DNA of 64,000 nt, taken from assembly GCA_035610365.1 (NCBI GenBank), contig CM069433.1, positions 168,718,882-168,782,881 on the forward strand. The letters run 5' to 3'. A program made the position numbers and the translations under genes. Positions 22,267 to 33,873 of this stretch are shown piece after piece; within the stretch, counting starts at the first letter, position 1, and the number at the start of each line of letters is the position of its first letter. The notes under the pieces are model-generated. The model was not told the origin of the DNA and did no database searches. It saw only the letters and a program-made list of their open reading frames with translations. Source of the DNA: Aquatica leii. Its lineage: Eukaryota > Arthropoda > Insecta > Coleoptera > Lampyridae.

Positions 22267-22430
22267 TTAGTTCAACAAATGCTCAAATTGTGCGCCACCA
22301 ACTTCCATACAATAATACAAATTCTGCTCTAAACGTTTCCTTACATTTTGAAAGATATATGGCGTAATTTAACGACATTCTTTAATATTGCGTCGACGAA
22401 ATTTTTCCAGAGACCCTGGTTCCGTTGCGT
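22267..22430 (-). pseudogene. C-terminal tail of a DUF4817-type mariner transposase, in unit copy 1
   Basis: The minus-strand frame reads ATEPGSLEKFRRRNIKECR, a stop, ITPYIFQNVRKRLEQNLYYC and MEVGGAQFEHLLN followed by a stop. The family ends in a phrase like CRQITPExLQNVRxxFxxRLxxCxExNGGHFEHLL, so this is its last ~50 residues. Only the tail is present. It points toward the 20.7-kb end of the unit. The copy-2 version (48674-48816) keeps ECRQITPQTLQNV without the stop, so the two copies decayed independently. Confidence 0.68.
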
Positions 22431-25008
22431 AAATTTTAGTTTCTTTTTACTGTCGCATAGAAACTTGAAAGACGCTTCAAATTAGGGGTGTCTCGACCTA
22501 TTTTCCATTTTTAAATTTTTGAGTTAGGGCACTAGTTTCTGAGTTAGGGTTTGCTGGAGCTAGGGGGTTTATCTGTTAATGTCAAGTTTCACGTCACATC
22601 TGAAAAAAAAATTAAAAATACAAAAGCATGAATATAATTAATTACGAAATTTAGTAGTAAAGTTTGATCTGTTAATAAATAATCCTGTGTTTTGAGTTTC
22701 TTAAAAGTGTAATTTTCGGTTAATACTTTTTAGAAGGGCAGATTATGGTGTATTGATTTGTATACTCATCAATGGGTATCTTGCTAAGTACTTGATTAAA
22801 ATAATTATAATTTTAAAATTGTAGGTTTAATATAAATCTTCATCAATTCTTTGTCATAAGAAACGTTAGATGTAGTGTTCGTTTTGTTTTCTAATGTGTT
22901 GTACGTACAAAATTACCAGAAAGGATCAAGGTAAATACTGAAAAAAGTAAAGGTAAAAGTCAGAAAGTTTAAAAATACAAAACTAAAAATACATTTTTTT
23001 AATATTAAATTTGTATTTACATTTATCAATAATGTGGCAAATTTTCTTTGTGGACAATGTTTACGTCTAGCAACTTTAAAGAAGTAACTACTTTTTACGA
23101 TGCGGCTATCAATTTCTAAATTTCTACAACTTGTCTCTGATGTTTTCGATTTTAGTATTTAATAAAAAATCTTTGTTCATTTACATTAAAAATCTATAGA
23201 ATGCTCAAGAAAAGTCAAATATAACTGTAAATAATATACATTTGGTTAGGTTTTCCAATATGGTAGTATCATTTTATAATAAAAATATAATTTTGATTGT
23301 TAAATTTAAAGTTATTTTTTACATTGAAAAAAATGTTGAATTTCAAAAATCTTCAAAAATAACATTTTTGTTTACAACACTTATATACCAATTTAATAAC
23401 AAAAAACAACAAAAAAGATAAATCACAATCATGATAAAGCAAAGGAAAACCGTATAACAAAAACCAAATAAGAAAATGGGTCAGAAATCAATACAATTTA
23501 TAGAACCTCGCATCTTTAATCAGATATCCATGCAACTAAAAAATATTATAACAGTGAAACAATTAGCAAACAAGATTAAAAAGTGGATGTTTCAAGAAAG
23601 AACTGGGATTCTAAAACCTGGAAGTACTTAAGCTAGTGTCTAGTTCTAGGGACATTGTTATGAATTTGGCTAGCCACCTGTGTTGAAGATGAAAAGAACA
23701 GAGAAAAAAACTAAACAATTTCGACTATAAACTAAGTGAAAATTATTAAACCTCAAAATTTTTATAGTACTAAATATTACGATCTTTTATTTATTTTTTA
23801 ATTTATTTAATTATATGCAACAGCACCACAGTTACCGTAACAACAGTTTAAGTTATAGAAAGTAAGTAGTAAACGACGCGACGTTTATGTATGCTACAGA
23901 AACAGAAAAAAACTCAATTAGACTCAATCTTGCAGAAAATACAAATTAGAAGCAAAAAAAAAAACAGTTGTTTGAACGGATGAATCGCAATTCAAAGTTT
24001 TTAAAAGCAAACGTCGTACATTTCAGTTTATCAACAACTAATAAAAAATATTGGAAAAAAAATAAAAACTATAAAATATGGAAATGATAGTACTATGATT
24101 TAGGGTTGTTTTTAAGTGCAGTAAAAATTTCATAAAATAGCTAACAAAATGACTAGTAAAACAATTACTTACTACTTTAAACTTACTTAAAAAATACTCT
24201 TCTTAACGCTTTATAATACTTTAAACAACAAAAATTGTTTATTTTTTGTTTAATAAGTTTTTGTGCTAATATATTTTATTTACAAAAATCAATTTTCAAC
24301 TACAAGAAACTTAAAATAGATAATAATATACAAGTTAAAGTTCCTACGCTAAAATAAGCATAAATTATTGCTTAGGAAAAACTAATTAAAACAAATATGG
24401 AACATTTAATATTAATTAATCATTGTAAAATTATATTTTTTTAATTTAGAAATAATTTTGATACATACAATATAAAAACTATCTAAAATATTTTAATTGA
24501 TTATTTTGTTAATAAATATCAAATAGTATAGTGTTTTAAGTTAAATAATTAAACAAAAACATAACTGATATCAAAAAGCATTATCAAGTTTTTATTAAAT
24601 CAAAATGAGTTACGCAAGTTATATTTTAGTACATTTATTTTGTTACGATATCGCACTGTTCAACAATGTTGCCGCTAAAAATGGTGCCACAATATACAAC
24701 AATTATCGGGGTGCCATATAGTCAATACGTCAAAATTATATACACCTGTATATCGCACAACGCCCTCTGTGTTATTATGAATGAACCAAACTGTATAAAT
24801 CTGACCACCAATTGACAAAATGGCTCCCAAGCAATTTTTTGCGTACGAGCTTAAAATGTGTTGATAAGCTCTAGAAAAATTTTTAATGTAAAAGTACTGT
24901 GGCTCCCAAACTTGGGTGCCTCTTTGTATTTTTGGGTGCCACAATAACAATGAATACCCAATTATGGTGCCACGATGACAATTTTTATGTATATATATAT
25001 ATATATAT

Positions 25009-26329
25009 TTGTAGAGACGCTACTACGAGGATATTTTCATTTGTATCGCGTATAACTATGAAGCTACGCTTCAGACTACAAGGATATCCTCATAGTGTGC
25101 TGCTATTTCCTAATGAGTACGAGCTTACGATTACAGCCACATCTAGCGGCGGTTGTGTAACACCATATATGTGTGGCAGATGTCGCTGCATATAAATTTT
25201 TAATAATTAATGTAATATGAACGGAGATTGTAGCAACCTCAAAGATTTTCAGTTCTACACGGGAAAGTTTACTAGCAATATAATTTACGGCGCGCTAGTA
25301 GGTACATATGTATATACAAAAATCAATAAGGAAATTTGGAATAAAATATTTTTTTTAGTCTTTTCGGAAACTCACAAAAATACAAGATATTGTATATTGT
25401 ATTGCTAATAAGGTAACTGCCTCACTACACACAACACAAAAAATTATGCAGCTAACAAAAAAGTAATTTTAATTATCAATAGTAAAATATTTTGCCCTTA
25501 TTACTTGAATTTTATAAGAAACTTTTTCTTAATTCGTTTTTCTAATAACTCGCTGTTTTGAGAAACTTTTATTTACATTAAATTACATACATGAATAATT
25601 TAAAAAACGTTTTAAGGTTACATCAATTTTGATTCTATTAATATTATTCTTTATTTCATAGTAAGGAATTTCTTAAGTAGTTATTTATCAGAAAGGAGAA
25701 AAAGTCGTATCTACATTTTTCTGACTGAATGACAAACATTTGTAGTTGAAAAACACAAGTCAAGTATTTACTTCACTTTATACCCACATATCACTTAATG
25801 CAGTTTTACAAAAAAAATACCCTGCTATATGAAAATCACTTTTGCTCAAAAAAAAATGCAAATATGACCTTATTGATTTGCACGCTAGTCGTTGTCTTTT
25901 ATATTCTTTGTAATTTATGGTTGTTTTACTTCCTATATTTTTCTTATTTGCTATTCTTAATTTGCGCTTCTTTTTTAATTCTTGACTCATCGTTTTGTTT
26001 TTTTTTTGTTTTTCTTGGTAAAGCGATATAAATAGCAATATCTTTTAGTTTATTTATAATATGTCGTCATGTAAATAAATAAAAACGTTAATCGTAAGTT
26101 GAGGGCCACAACTTAAAATTATGAAAAAAAAGTACAATTAATCGAGTGCACGCCATCAAGCCGCGTGGTTTTGATGACGGTAAAGAATGAAAGAAACCTT
26201 GCTCGCAGGATTCCTTGTAAAGCGATAACGATTGCAAATGCTTAAATCATGCTGTGTCCACGTGTTTTATATTCGAATTTACTTATGCATTTTATAATCA
26301 TAATATTCATCATTTTTTTATTAAAATTT
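25009..26329. other. Non-coding stretch inside the inverted pair
   Basis: No gene recognised. A less AT-rich patch at 25012-25195 holds a small hairpin (TGAAG-CTACG-CTTCA) and an open frame without family signature. A sequence at about 25880-25960 resembles 27290-27355 (CGTTGTCTTTTAWATTCTWTGTAA), so it is repeated locally. Confidence 0.4.
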
Positions 26330-26995
26330 AAAATGAACATAGTCAAATCTCGATAACTCGAATCTCAAGATGCACCAAAACAAACTTTTTTTTTCATGCC
26401 AATAAATATGTAAGACGTAGACAAGAACCGCAAATTTTGTAAACAATTTAAAAGTGCATTTTTGTAGTGTGAGATTATTTGATTATATATGTAAAAGTTA
26501 TCTTCTCTAGTTGTAACGAAGTTGATTCGGAGAACAATTTGACGGCCGTATGCATACCATTATAGTACCTACGTGCTGATTGTATAAACAATTTGATTAT
26601 TCATAATTTTATTACCTCTGCTCTTTTAAAGGAAAAAGTAAAAATTAAATTAAACATATTTTTGTGTACTTACAATCATATGAACGTATTTATTGTATAT
26701 AAAGACAAATTAATAATCAATAATTTTTTGTAATTCGCAATACAAATACTTTTCATGTAAAATAAGAAATCATGTTTAAGTTTATATCTTTTAAATAAAA
26801 TTGTTGGAATATTAAAAAGCAGGATGTCTTAAAATGATCAAAAATATTTTTATTTCGACATTGCCAATTCATCGCATAGTGTTAGCTGTTTATCTTAAGT
26901 TTATTACTGCTTATCTTGTGTCATAAACATAATCTGACTAGAAAGAAATGATAGCAAATTACCAAGTGTTAAACAGAGATATGCAAACTAAATGA
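26330..26995 (+). repeat. Dispersed repeat D, copy 1
   Basis: This aligns with 34036-34722 in the same orientation through TCATGCCAATAAAWATGTAAG, CATAGTACCTACGTGCTGATT-like sequence, AACAATTTSATTATTCATAA, CTGCTCTTTTAAAG and TTACTGCTTATCTTG. The opening phrase (AGTCAAATCTCGATAACTCG) resembles pogo/Tigger terminal repeats, so this may be an old non-autonomous pogo-like element; no coding relic is visible. Confidence 0.55.
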
Positions 26996-27360
26996 AAATA
27001 AATTTACAGAAGTACTTAGTTATGATTTCTTTTGACGAAAATAATTTAGGATGAAGGTGAAACCGCCTATAAAATTGCATATTGCCGTACCGTACTTTTT
27101 GAAATCACTTGCAGATAAGCTCATATATACACTGTATTTCAATATTTGAATCCAATTTTGAGAAACTAATCACTCGAAAAGTAATTCTCGTTTTGATTAA
27201 ATTTTTGCGTCAAAAGTTTTTATATTAAATCTTGTTTCACCAAAAAAATTGGGACCTTTAACAAGGGGAGCTCAGGTGATATTACTTTTGCTCGTTGTCT
27301 TTTAAATTCTATGTAATTTACGTTTCTTTTATTTCTTATATAATTTTTTCATTTCTACTA

Positions 27361-29335
27361 CAGTAAAACCTGTGTAAATTGACCACCTTTGGGACCATCA
27401 CACAATGGTCACTTTAAGCAGGTGGTCATTTTACAAGGAATAATGTTTTAGACACTAAAATTTAGAAATCAACACTTTCTTACTTTGTATTATTATTAAT
27501 CTGAAGAAATGTATAGAACAAGTAGAATAAAACAAAATAATTATATAGATACGTATGTATTACCCAACAAAAACACATCAATATTTAAGAATAATTAAGT
27601 ACATATAAACAATTAGTGTTTAAAAAAATCCAACAAGGTAGTTTGCTTAAGGTTATTTTGTTTAGCACAAATTCGTTCGTTAACTTTATTTTTAACAGTA
27701 TATAAGTGCGTCAATATTTCAGGACAGTTCTGAACAGCGAAGTTTGTTAACTGATTTAACATACTGGAGGCAGTTTCAAAGGTTATTTCATTTTCAGTGG
27801 TAACTACAGCGGATGGACTGTTATCAGTATCGCCATCACTATTACTAAGTTCATGGTCTTGCAACTTATTTTTTGATTGGTCTTCCAAAACCATTTTAAA
27901 AACCTCTTCAGCATTGAATTCTTGAAATACAGAAAAATTTTTATCGCATTCTAAAAAAGTATCCATATCAAAGTTGTTAAATTGTGGTAGAAACGGTTCT
28001 TCAGATGAAGTAACTTCAGCAGGCTCGCTTTCTAATTCTTCAAATGCAAAACCTGCTTTTTTGAAACATTTCACAATTGTTTCTTCTTTCACTTGTTGCC
28101 ACGCTTCTGCCACCCACATAACCGCATCCAGAACGTTAACTTTGACTGCAATTTCCGTAACGGATTTCAAATCTCCTGACTCACATTTAGCGATCACTTC
28201 AGAAAGCAATAATTTTCTGTAAAACGCTTTAAAATTTTTAATTATTCCCTGGTCTAATGGTTGAAGCAAAGCAGTTGTATTTGGTGGTAAAAACTTCAGA
28301 GTTACGTTACTTAAATTTGAAAGTTGTGGATGTGCTGGACAATTATCCACAATCATCAGTATGTTTCTCTTTTGTTTCCTCATATTAATATTGACTTGTT
28401 GTAACCAGTCGCAGAATAATTCAGATGTCATACACGATTTCTTGTTAGATCGCCATGATACGGGAAGCTTGTCAATTTTTATATTCTTAAAACATCTTGG
28501 CTTCATCGTTTTGCCAATTACTAATGGTTTTAATTTTTCACCTGTCATACTTGAGGACAACATAACGGTTAAACGTTCTTTTGACATTTTCCCACTCTTG
28601 CAGGGATCTCCTTTTATTGTCAAACTGCGATCTGGCATGGCTTTGTAAAATAATCCACACTCGTCAGCATTGAAAATGTCTTTTGGTTTAAATTTTTTAG
28701 TAAATTCTATAAATCGTGTGCGAAAATCGGTAACTATCGTAGGGTCGATTTCGTTTGAGTCTCCACTTAAACTTTTTTGAGAAATGTTGTTTCGTTTTTT
28801 AAATGAATCTAGCCATCCCGACGACGCTTTAAAATTTACCAATTGCTCTTCTTAAGCAAATTTTAAAGCAACCTCTTGTAACATCGGACCAGAAATTCGT
28901 GCGTTTACACTACGCATTTTTAAAAACCAACTTAACGTTAATCGGTTTATGACTTCAAATTCTGTTAATCGTCGTTTTCTAAAGGTTTCTAAAGCATCTT
29001 GCTCATATCGTTGTTGGTATTCTGCCTTTCTTTTCTTAATGTTATTTACAGTTGTTTTGCTAATACCAAAATGTTCTGCAGTTTTCCTTTCACTGTGGTT
29101 TTGTAAAAACTCTAACACTTTTTGTTTTTCTTGTAAGTTCAATTCTCTGTACACTTTTTTACTCGCCATTTAAACTGCACTAATAATATCGCCAAAAAAT
29201 GACATAAAACTTTTGCAAAATTAGGATATTTAGTAATCAGTAATGAATTACTCAGAAATAAGAACAAAAGAGAGATTTTAATTTATACCAAACAGTGGTC
29301 ATAAAGCTAAACATATTGAGAACGCTGTTTGAAAT
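27361..29335 (-). mobile_element. Tigger/pogo-like DNA transposon, right end lost
   Basis: The left end is TA|CAGTAAAACCTGTGTAAATT at 27359-27380, a typical Tigger terminus, followed by a repeated GGTGGTCA / TGACCACC motif. The transposase lies on the minus strand at 27613-29169. The opposite terminus is not recognisable; by 29336 the sequence is a hAT transposase relic, so the promoter-side end is truncated or replaced. Tigger elements use TA targets. Confidence 0.85.
27613..29169 (-). pseudogene. Tigger (pogo-like) transposase with one in-frame stop
   Basis: The gene spans about 517 codons. Residues 1-105 hold the psq/CENP-B helix-turn-helix: LNLQEKQKVLEFLQNHSERK and HFGISKTTVNNIKKRK. After a single TAA at 28852-28854 the same frame continues with the second HTH end (SSGWLDSFKKRNNISQ) and the DDE_1 core. 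Catalytic aspartates are in IFNADECGLFY (about residue 169), LMIVDNCPAH (about 275) and LLQPLDQGIIKNF (about 306), which gives DD30D as in pogo. PPNTTALLQPLDQG is the family signature. The C-terminus ends QTTLLDFFKH, a good PCNA-interacting box (QxxLxxFF), as reported for pogo. The acidic linker before it is typical. Apart from the stop the gene looks intact, implying recent activity. Confidence 0.93.
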
Positions 29336-29860
29336 GCCTTTTAAAGAAATGATCTTGACATAAAGAACTGTCGTGGTCAATCCTATGACAATGCTAGCAA
29401 TATGTCAGGTGCATATGCAGGACTTTAGACATGAATTAAAACAATTAATTCTTAGATTACGTTCCGTGCGCTGCATATTTCTTAAATTTACTAAAAACTT
29501 GTGTAGCTGAATCGGTATCTGACGCATCTAATTTTTTTGCTACCTTGCAAAACTATATAATTTTTCACTATATCTACACATCGTTGGGAGATAGTGATGT
29601 AACGTACAAGTCTAAAGGTTATGGGTTTTACTCAAATTGTTGGCCTGCTTAAAATGATGCATTTTATGCTTTAGAAAAAGAGTGGGCTTTATTCCATAAA
29701 ATACAGGAAAAACCGAACACATGATCTAAAGCTGCTGGACTGCAAAAACATTTAGAAACAGCAATTTTGGTCATTGTTTGAAAAGTAATTTTAGATCGTT
29801 TCAATGCTGCTAGTAAGAAACTTTAGAAATCCCCAGTTGATTGATAATGAATGATGAAAT
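29336..29860 (+). pseudogene. hAT transposase fragment (ZMYM1-like), heavily decayed
   Basis: Blocks in family order: NDLDIKNCRGQSYDNASNMS and GAYAGL (DDE core), then in another frame LRSVRCIFLKFTKNLCS where the family has PCAAHSLNL, then NFFTISTHRWEI-like sequence (KLYNFFTISTHRW), ALEKEWALFHKIQE and LQKHLETAILVIV, DRFNAASKKL. It is crossed by many stops and several frame changes. It abuts the truncated end of the Tigger element. It is similar in type to the relic at 1-245 but covers a later part of the protein. Confidence 0.75.
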
Positions 29861-30776
29861 GAAAGAGAATCTTTTTCTGGACAGAAAAATTTCAGTACCG
29901 CATTTTGGAATTATTAAATCTCAAAAGAATATATTTTTATTATTCATATATAAGATATTTCATTTCTAATCATGGCAAACAAGGCGCCATATCAGACACG
30001 GTCTAGGGCGCAGTCGATCCTAAGTTTGCCTATTTCCGTTGTAAAGCGATAACGATTGCAAAGACTTAGATGATGTTATGTATCTCGACATAGTGGCGTA
30101 GCTACATATTTAGCGCTCTGGACAAAGTAAAATTTATGGCGCTCCTTCGTTTATCGGAAAAGTTCTAGCAAAGTTTGTTTTCTAATCTAAACGTTCTTCA
30201 ATTTGAAACCACCGTTGGCAGATATCTCACAACAAATTATCGTCGAGACGTTACGAAATTATCGTACACTATATAAGGATTTTTCCCGTTGTTTATCTTT
30301 CTAATTTACAAAAAGCATAAAGAGGTTATAGTACACAAAGCTAAAATTTTGGAACCGCAAATAATGATTTTAAATTGAAATGAAAAAAAATAATATCACA
30401 TTAAAAACATAAAATGTTTTTCTAAAAAATAATAAACATAAGAGGAACATGCAAGTCATAAATCAACAGTTGATCAAGTTTTCAACGTTCAGTTTTCATT
30501 ATTTCAAAAAAATTATACTTAGAATTCGACATAACTAAACTTTTTTTATAAAATGATAAAAAAAAACAAATTAATTCAATCAAACTATTTCGGGTGTTGG
30601 TCACCGTACGCACACGAACCCAGCAAAATGTAGATAAGTGATTATGACTACACAAGAAAGAGATAACAGTCAGAGTTGCGTTCGTATACATTAATTAGTT
30701 TATTTTCATCAATTCAATATAAAATTGTTAAAAGCAAAGTACTAATTTTAGTTAAATCAGCATTACATTTTACATG
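29861..30776. other. Non-coding stretch with a hAT-type terminus
   Basis: At 30089 the sequence ATAGTGGCGTAGCTACATAT, followed by GCGCTCTGGACAAAGT, resembles the 5' terminus common to many hAT elements (CAGTGGCGTAGC...). No matching opposite end was found. The phrase TGTAAAGCGATAACGATTGC at about 30040 also occurs at about 26217. The rest shows no gene. Confidence 0.4.
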
Positions 30777-31751
30777 CAGTATTGTCCATATAGATAGCAA
30801 CTTTTGAAAATTCCAGGTATTTTAATGAACAAAACAAATTATAAAAAGTTACTAGTAGTTATTTCTTTTATTCTATTATAAAATATTGACAATAAGTTTA
30901 ATGATAACTTTTTGAAACCTGCTATAGACATTTTAACTTAGACGTAACACCCTATGATTTCAAAGCATGGTTCGGACCATTGTGATGTTGAAAAATGTAT
31001 TTAATAGAAATATATTCTTCGGCATATGGTTCCATGATGTTTTTAAAAGTATCTTTTACTTGTATTATTGAGACCTTCAATACTATTAAATGGTCCCATT
31101 ATCATATGCCCAAAAAGTTTCCATCATGTTTTACTGTTGATACAATGTACTTTGGATCAAATCTTTTCCCAGCAGCTCTTCGTACATGCTGTATATCATC
31201 ACTATTAAATAAATTAAATTTAGATTCATCAGTGAATACCACTCTTTCCCATTGTTCCACTGTCCAGTTGATGTGTGTCCGAGTAAATGCTAATCGGACC
31301 CTCACATTACTTTTTTATCAATTCTGCAGTAACTAATCTTCTTCGTTCTGTTTTCGAAGAAATAATTTTTCTGCCTTCTAGAGCAATTTTCTCCAAAATT
31401 TTCTCGGAAAAAACTTTTTACACTTGTTAAGAATGAAATTTCACACTTCACTCTATTTCGACCCATTTTAAGTGAAAGTAAAAAATACTATACTAAATTA
31501 TTGTGATATCTTATACTTTATGATATAAATGCGAGTATGAACAAGTTACAAGCTGGAGTTGCTATCTTTATTACCAAGCCAAATTCTGTTTGAAACAATT
31601 AACAAAATGGTTTAATACTTTTTATTTGGTTTGTATTGTTTATTATATCAAACCTAATTGACTTAAATTGATATAAAAATAAATTCCAAAAATATCTTAC
31701 ACATTTAAAAAAAATCTAAAAAATAAAAAGTTAATTTTATGGCCAGTACTG
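30777..31751 (-). mobile_element. Decayed Tc1-like element, internally deleted
   Basis: The ends are CAGTATTGTCCATATAGATA (30777) and, reverse-complemented from 31751, CAGTACTGGCCATAAAATTA. Both continue into AACTTTT and look like diverged Tc1 TIRs. The element is 975 bases against about 1.6 kb for a full Tc1. It contains a transposase fragment on the minus strand (30960-31465). Confidence 0.7.
30960..31465 (-). pseudogene. Tc1-like transposase fragment
   Basis: Reading the minus strand: KILEKIALEGRKIISSKTER (HTH region remnant), LAFTRTHINWTVEQWERVVF, then TDESKFNLFNSDDIQHVRRA (first catalytic aspartate in FTDESKF), GKRFDPKYIVSTVKHDGNF, and in another frame MEPYAEEYISIKYIFQHHNG with NHALKS. 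The last block corresponds to the second aspartate motif FQQDNDPKHTSK, here with the aspartate lost. The open part (31102-31305) has no stop, but the whole has several stops and at least one frame change and ends before the third acidic motif. Confidence 0.8.
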
Positions 31752-33400
31752 TTATGTTGATTAAAACTAATTGAAAGTAAAATTTTCGTACGTCTGGTGA
31801 CTGTTTAAAACCTTAGTTTATATGACCAATGCAGTTATTTGTACTGATACAATAAGTATAATAAGTACTGATAGTAATGCTTTTAAACATTGTCGCTAAC
31901 GTGTCGTGCAAAATTTTATTATTTTTATTCTATACAGTGTGTAATCAGAAAAAACTTTAATGGAACGTTCTTCTAGTCGTTTTGATTCAGAAAAATACTA
32001 TATATAATATACCTCTATTTCGATTGCTAATAAAGCTTACAAATAAAATCATTTTTTCTTCCATAAAAAAGCTTGGTTTCAAACAAAATTTTCTGTTTGC
32101 CTTCCTCACTAAGGACAGATTTATGAGGATATTTTCGATTATGGGCGATACCAATGGCTTGCAATTCGGTCACGTCCCAATTACTTCAAAGAAAAAAGTA
32201 TGCCACTATAAGGTAAAAAAAATTATATACAAATGCTTTTGCAAATTTCTTTTCTTTTCTAATTTTGTGCTCCTGTGATTCGTGAGGTTGAGGCAGTTTC
32301 CTCCAACTGCTCCACAGTAGCTACGATACTGTGTCCACGTGCTTTATATTCTGTGATAATATAACTAGCGTTATGATAATCATAGATGATAGCCTGAGTT
32401 AGAATCGATGAAAATTGACCGAGTGCGAAACACGAGATCAATTTCTAATAGGTTTTAAGGAGTGGTAAAACCGATTATTAATCATAACAGGTGTTATATT
32501 TGGAGAAAATATAATGAACGTTTACAGTCAAAAATTTTAAACGAGTTGTCAGTTTGACAGTAAATATTAAAGTTGCAAGAGAATCAATACAATGTTTTTG
32601 TGATTTCGACACGTCTATTGAAACTTTTTGTCACTTTGTCAGTAAATTATTTTATTCAACAATAACTGTTGTTGTGATATAAATATCACCGATTTGATAG
32701 CCTATTCTACGATTTTGTTTTTGTATTTTATCCAATAAAATTAAACAAAAAAGGTACCATGTGACATGTGAATTATATTTTCAACACTGATTCTCAAATA
32801 TGTATATACATATACCAAAATTGCCAATCCTAAAAGGTTCACCTCTAAACATACGTCAAAATACGTCTAAAAACCCTAAATTGTTTGTTAAAATTCTTCA
32901 AAAAACTACATTTATCTAAATCTAAAACATTTTTATTTATAAACTAATTAATATTTTGAAAGTACCCACTTGTGATCGAAAACGAAGTAAACCAAATATA
33001 ATCCTTAGAAGCAGAATACAACATAATACAATAAGTGTCTTTCTCTCTATTTAAGTAAAACTTCACACTGTCATTTGAAGCCAGCTAGCATTTAACTTTT
33101 TATAAAACTTAGTTTTTCTTTTGCTAAAAATGTAGGTGTTTCAAAATTTAAAAATCAGTCCTGCAGGTACATTCGTAAAGCAAAAGTAATGTAAAAAGAA
33201 CCAAATATGCTAAATTCTGTCCTAGAAATGGTTTTATTTTTAATCGGCTCTAATTTTTAGCCTAACAACGAAAGTTAGATCTAAAACCTCGAATAGAGCG
33301 TCACGAGTAACACTTTTGATTCTTTTTATTCTGTGAGTTAGACTTTTGATTAATCTAGAATACTGTCAAACTGCCTTCCAACTTATAAATAAGTTGATGG
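31752..33400. other. Non-coding AT-rich stretch
   Basis: No family match in the open frames at 31982-32278 (+) or 32259-32441 (-). A CTGTGTCCACGTGCTTTATA phrase at about 32329 recurs at about 26252 with one difference, showing another small local repeat. Confidence 0.4.
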
Positions 33401-33873
33401 TGTATTTCTATATTAAATAGATCCTTTGATTTGAAGGATAGGCACTAAATAAAACAAATCGATTATTTTTTCTACGTTTTGTCAGCTATTGCGCCAACTA
33501 CATCAGGCCTATCTGTAGTAAATGGTGTTGTGTTTGGGCAGAAATTTAACGTTTACGGTTGAGGAAAGTTAAATTCAATTGAGTATTCTATTCAACACAA
33601 TCGTAATATTAGTGAACGAATATTTCTAGTACTTCCTGTTTTTCATTCTTTGCTGTAATTGTAATTTATTATTCTAGTTAGTAAGTTTTTAATTATACTG
33701 ACAAGTTAACCATGTTTATCACTCTGATACTTTTTAAATTATAAGTACCATTTAATATAGATTGGCCTGATGAAGTTAGGCGCAATAGTTGACGAAACGT
33801 AGCCAGAACAATAGATTTGTTTTATTTCTGACTGGTGCCTACCCTCCACATCGAATCTATTTAATATAGAAAT
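33401..33873. mobile_element. Non-coding element with ~110-bp inverted arms and a hammerhead motif
   Basis: Arms 33401-33510 and 33763-33873 match in inverted orientation through TTTCTATATTAAATAGAT, AATAAAACAAATCKATT, CTACGTTTYGTCARCTATTGCGCC-type sequence and ACWTCATCAGGCC. About 250 AT-rich bases lie between. PLE terminal repeats may be inverted, and the GAAACGT core is shared with the PLE at 6.3 kb, but the arms are otherwise different, so this would be a second family or a non-autonomous retrozyme-like element. No coding sequence is present. Confidence 0.6.
33763..33805 (+). ncRNA. Hammerhead-like ribozyme motif in the right arm
   Basis: The plus strand reads TGGC, CTGATGA, stem II (GTTA pairing with TGAC, including one G-T pair), GAAACGTA, GCCA. 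Stem I is TGGC/GCCA, four perfect pairs; stem III is the minimal AC/GU. An extra A between CTGATGA and stem II is shared with the PLE motif at 6372-6412. The left arm holds a decayed version (CTGATGT and CAAAACGTA), so only this copy keeps the boxes. Confidence 0.55.

Larger units (their letters stand above)
20706..24989 (+). mobile_element. (TA)n-bounded 4.28-kb unit, copy 1
   Basis: This stretch returns in inverted orientation at 44382-50366. Both copies stop at (TA)n microsatellites on both sides: here 20691-20705 and 24990-25008, there 44353-44381 and 50367-50381. Minus a nested 1715-bp insertion, copy 2 is 4270 bases, so the two are the same length. Near both ends stand clusters of GTGCC motifs in opposing directions: TGGCACCC, GGCACCC and ACACCC on the left; GGTGCC, GGGTGCC and GGCTCCC on the right. 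A GTGGCACC lies about 20-25 bases in from each end. Inside are a ~255-bp tandem array and the tail of a mariner-type transposase. There is no intact open frame. I infer a large non-autonomous DNA transposon of TA-targeting type; its family is not one I recognise. Confidence 0.75.

Noticed and set aside
24675-25195. Two overlapping open frames at the inner end of unit copy 1
   Set aside because: They run across repeat termini and a microsatellite; no conserved domain.
25778-26038. Lysine-rich and phenylalanine-rich frames on opposite strands
   Set aside because: Composition mirrors long A and T runs; the DNA is a local repeat shared with 27290-27355.
28361-29173. Plus-strand open frames opposite the Tigger gene
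   Set aside because: Antisense shadows of the transposase coding sequence.
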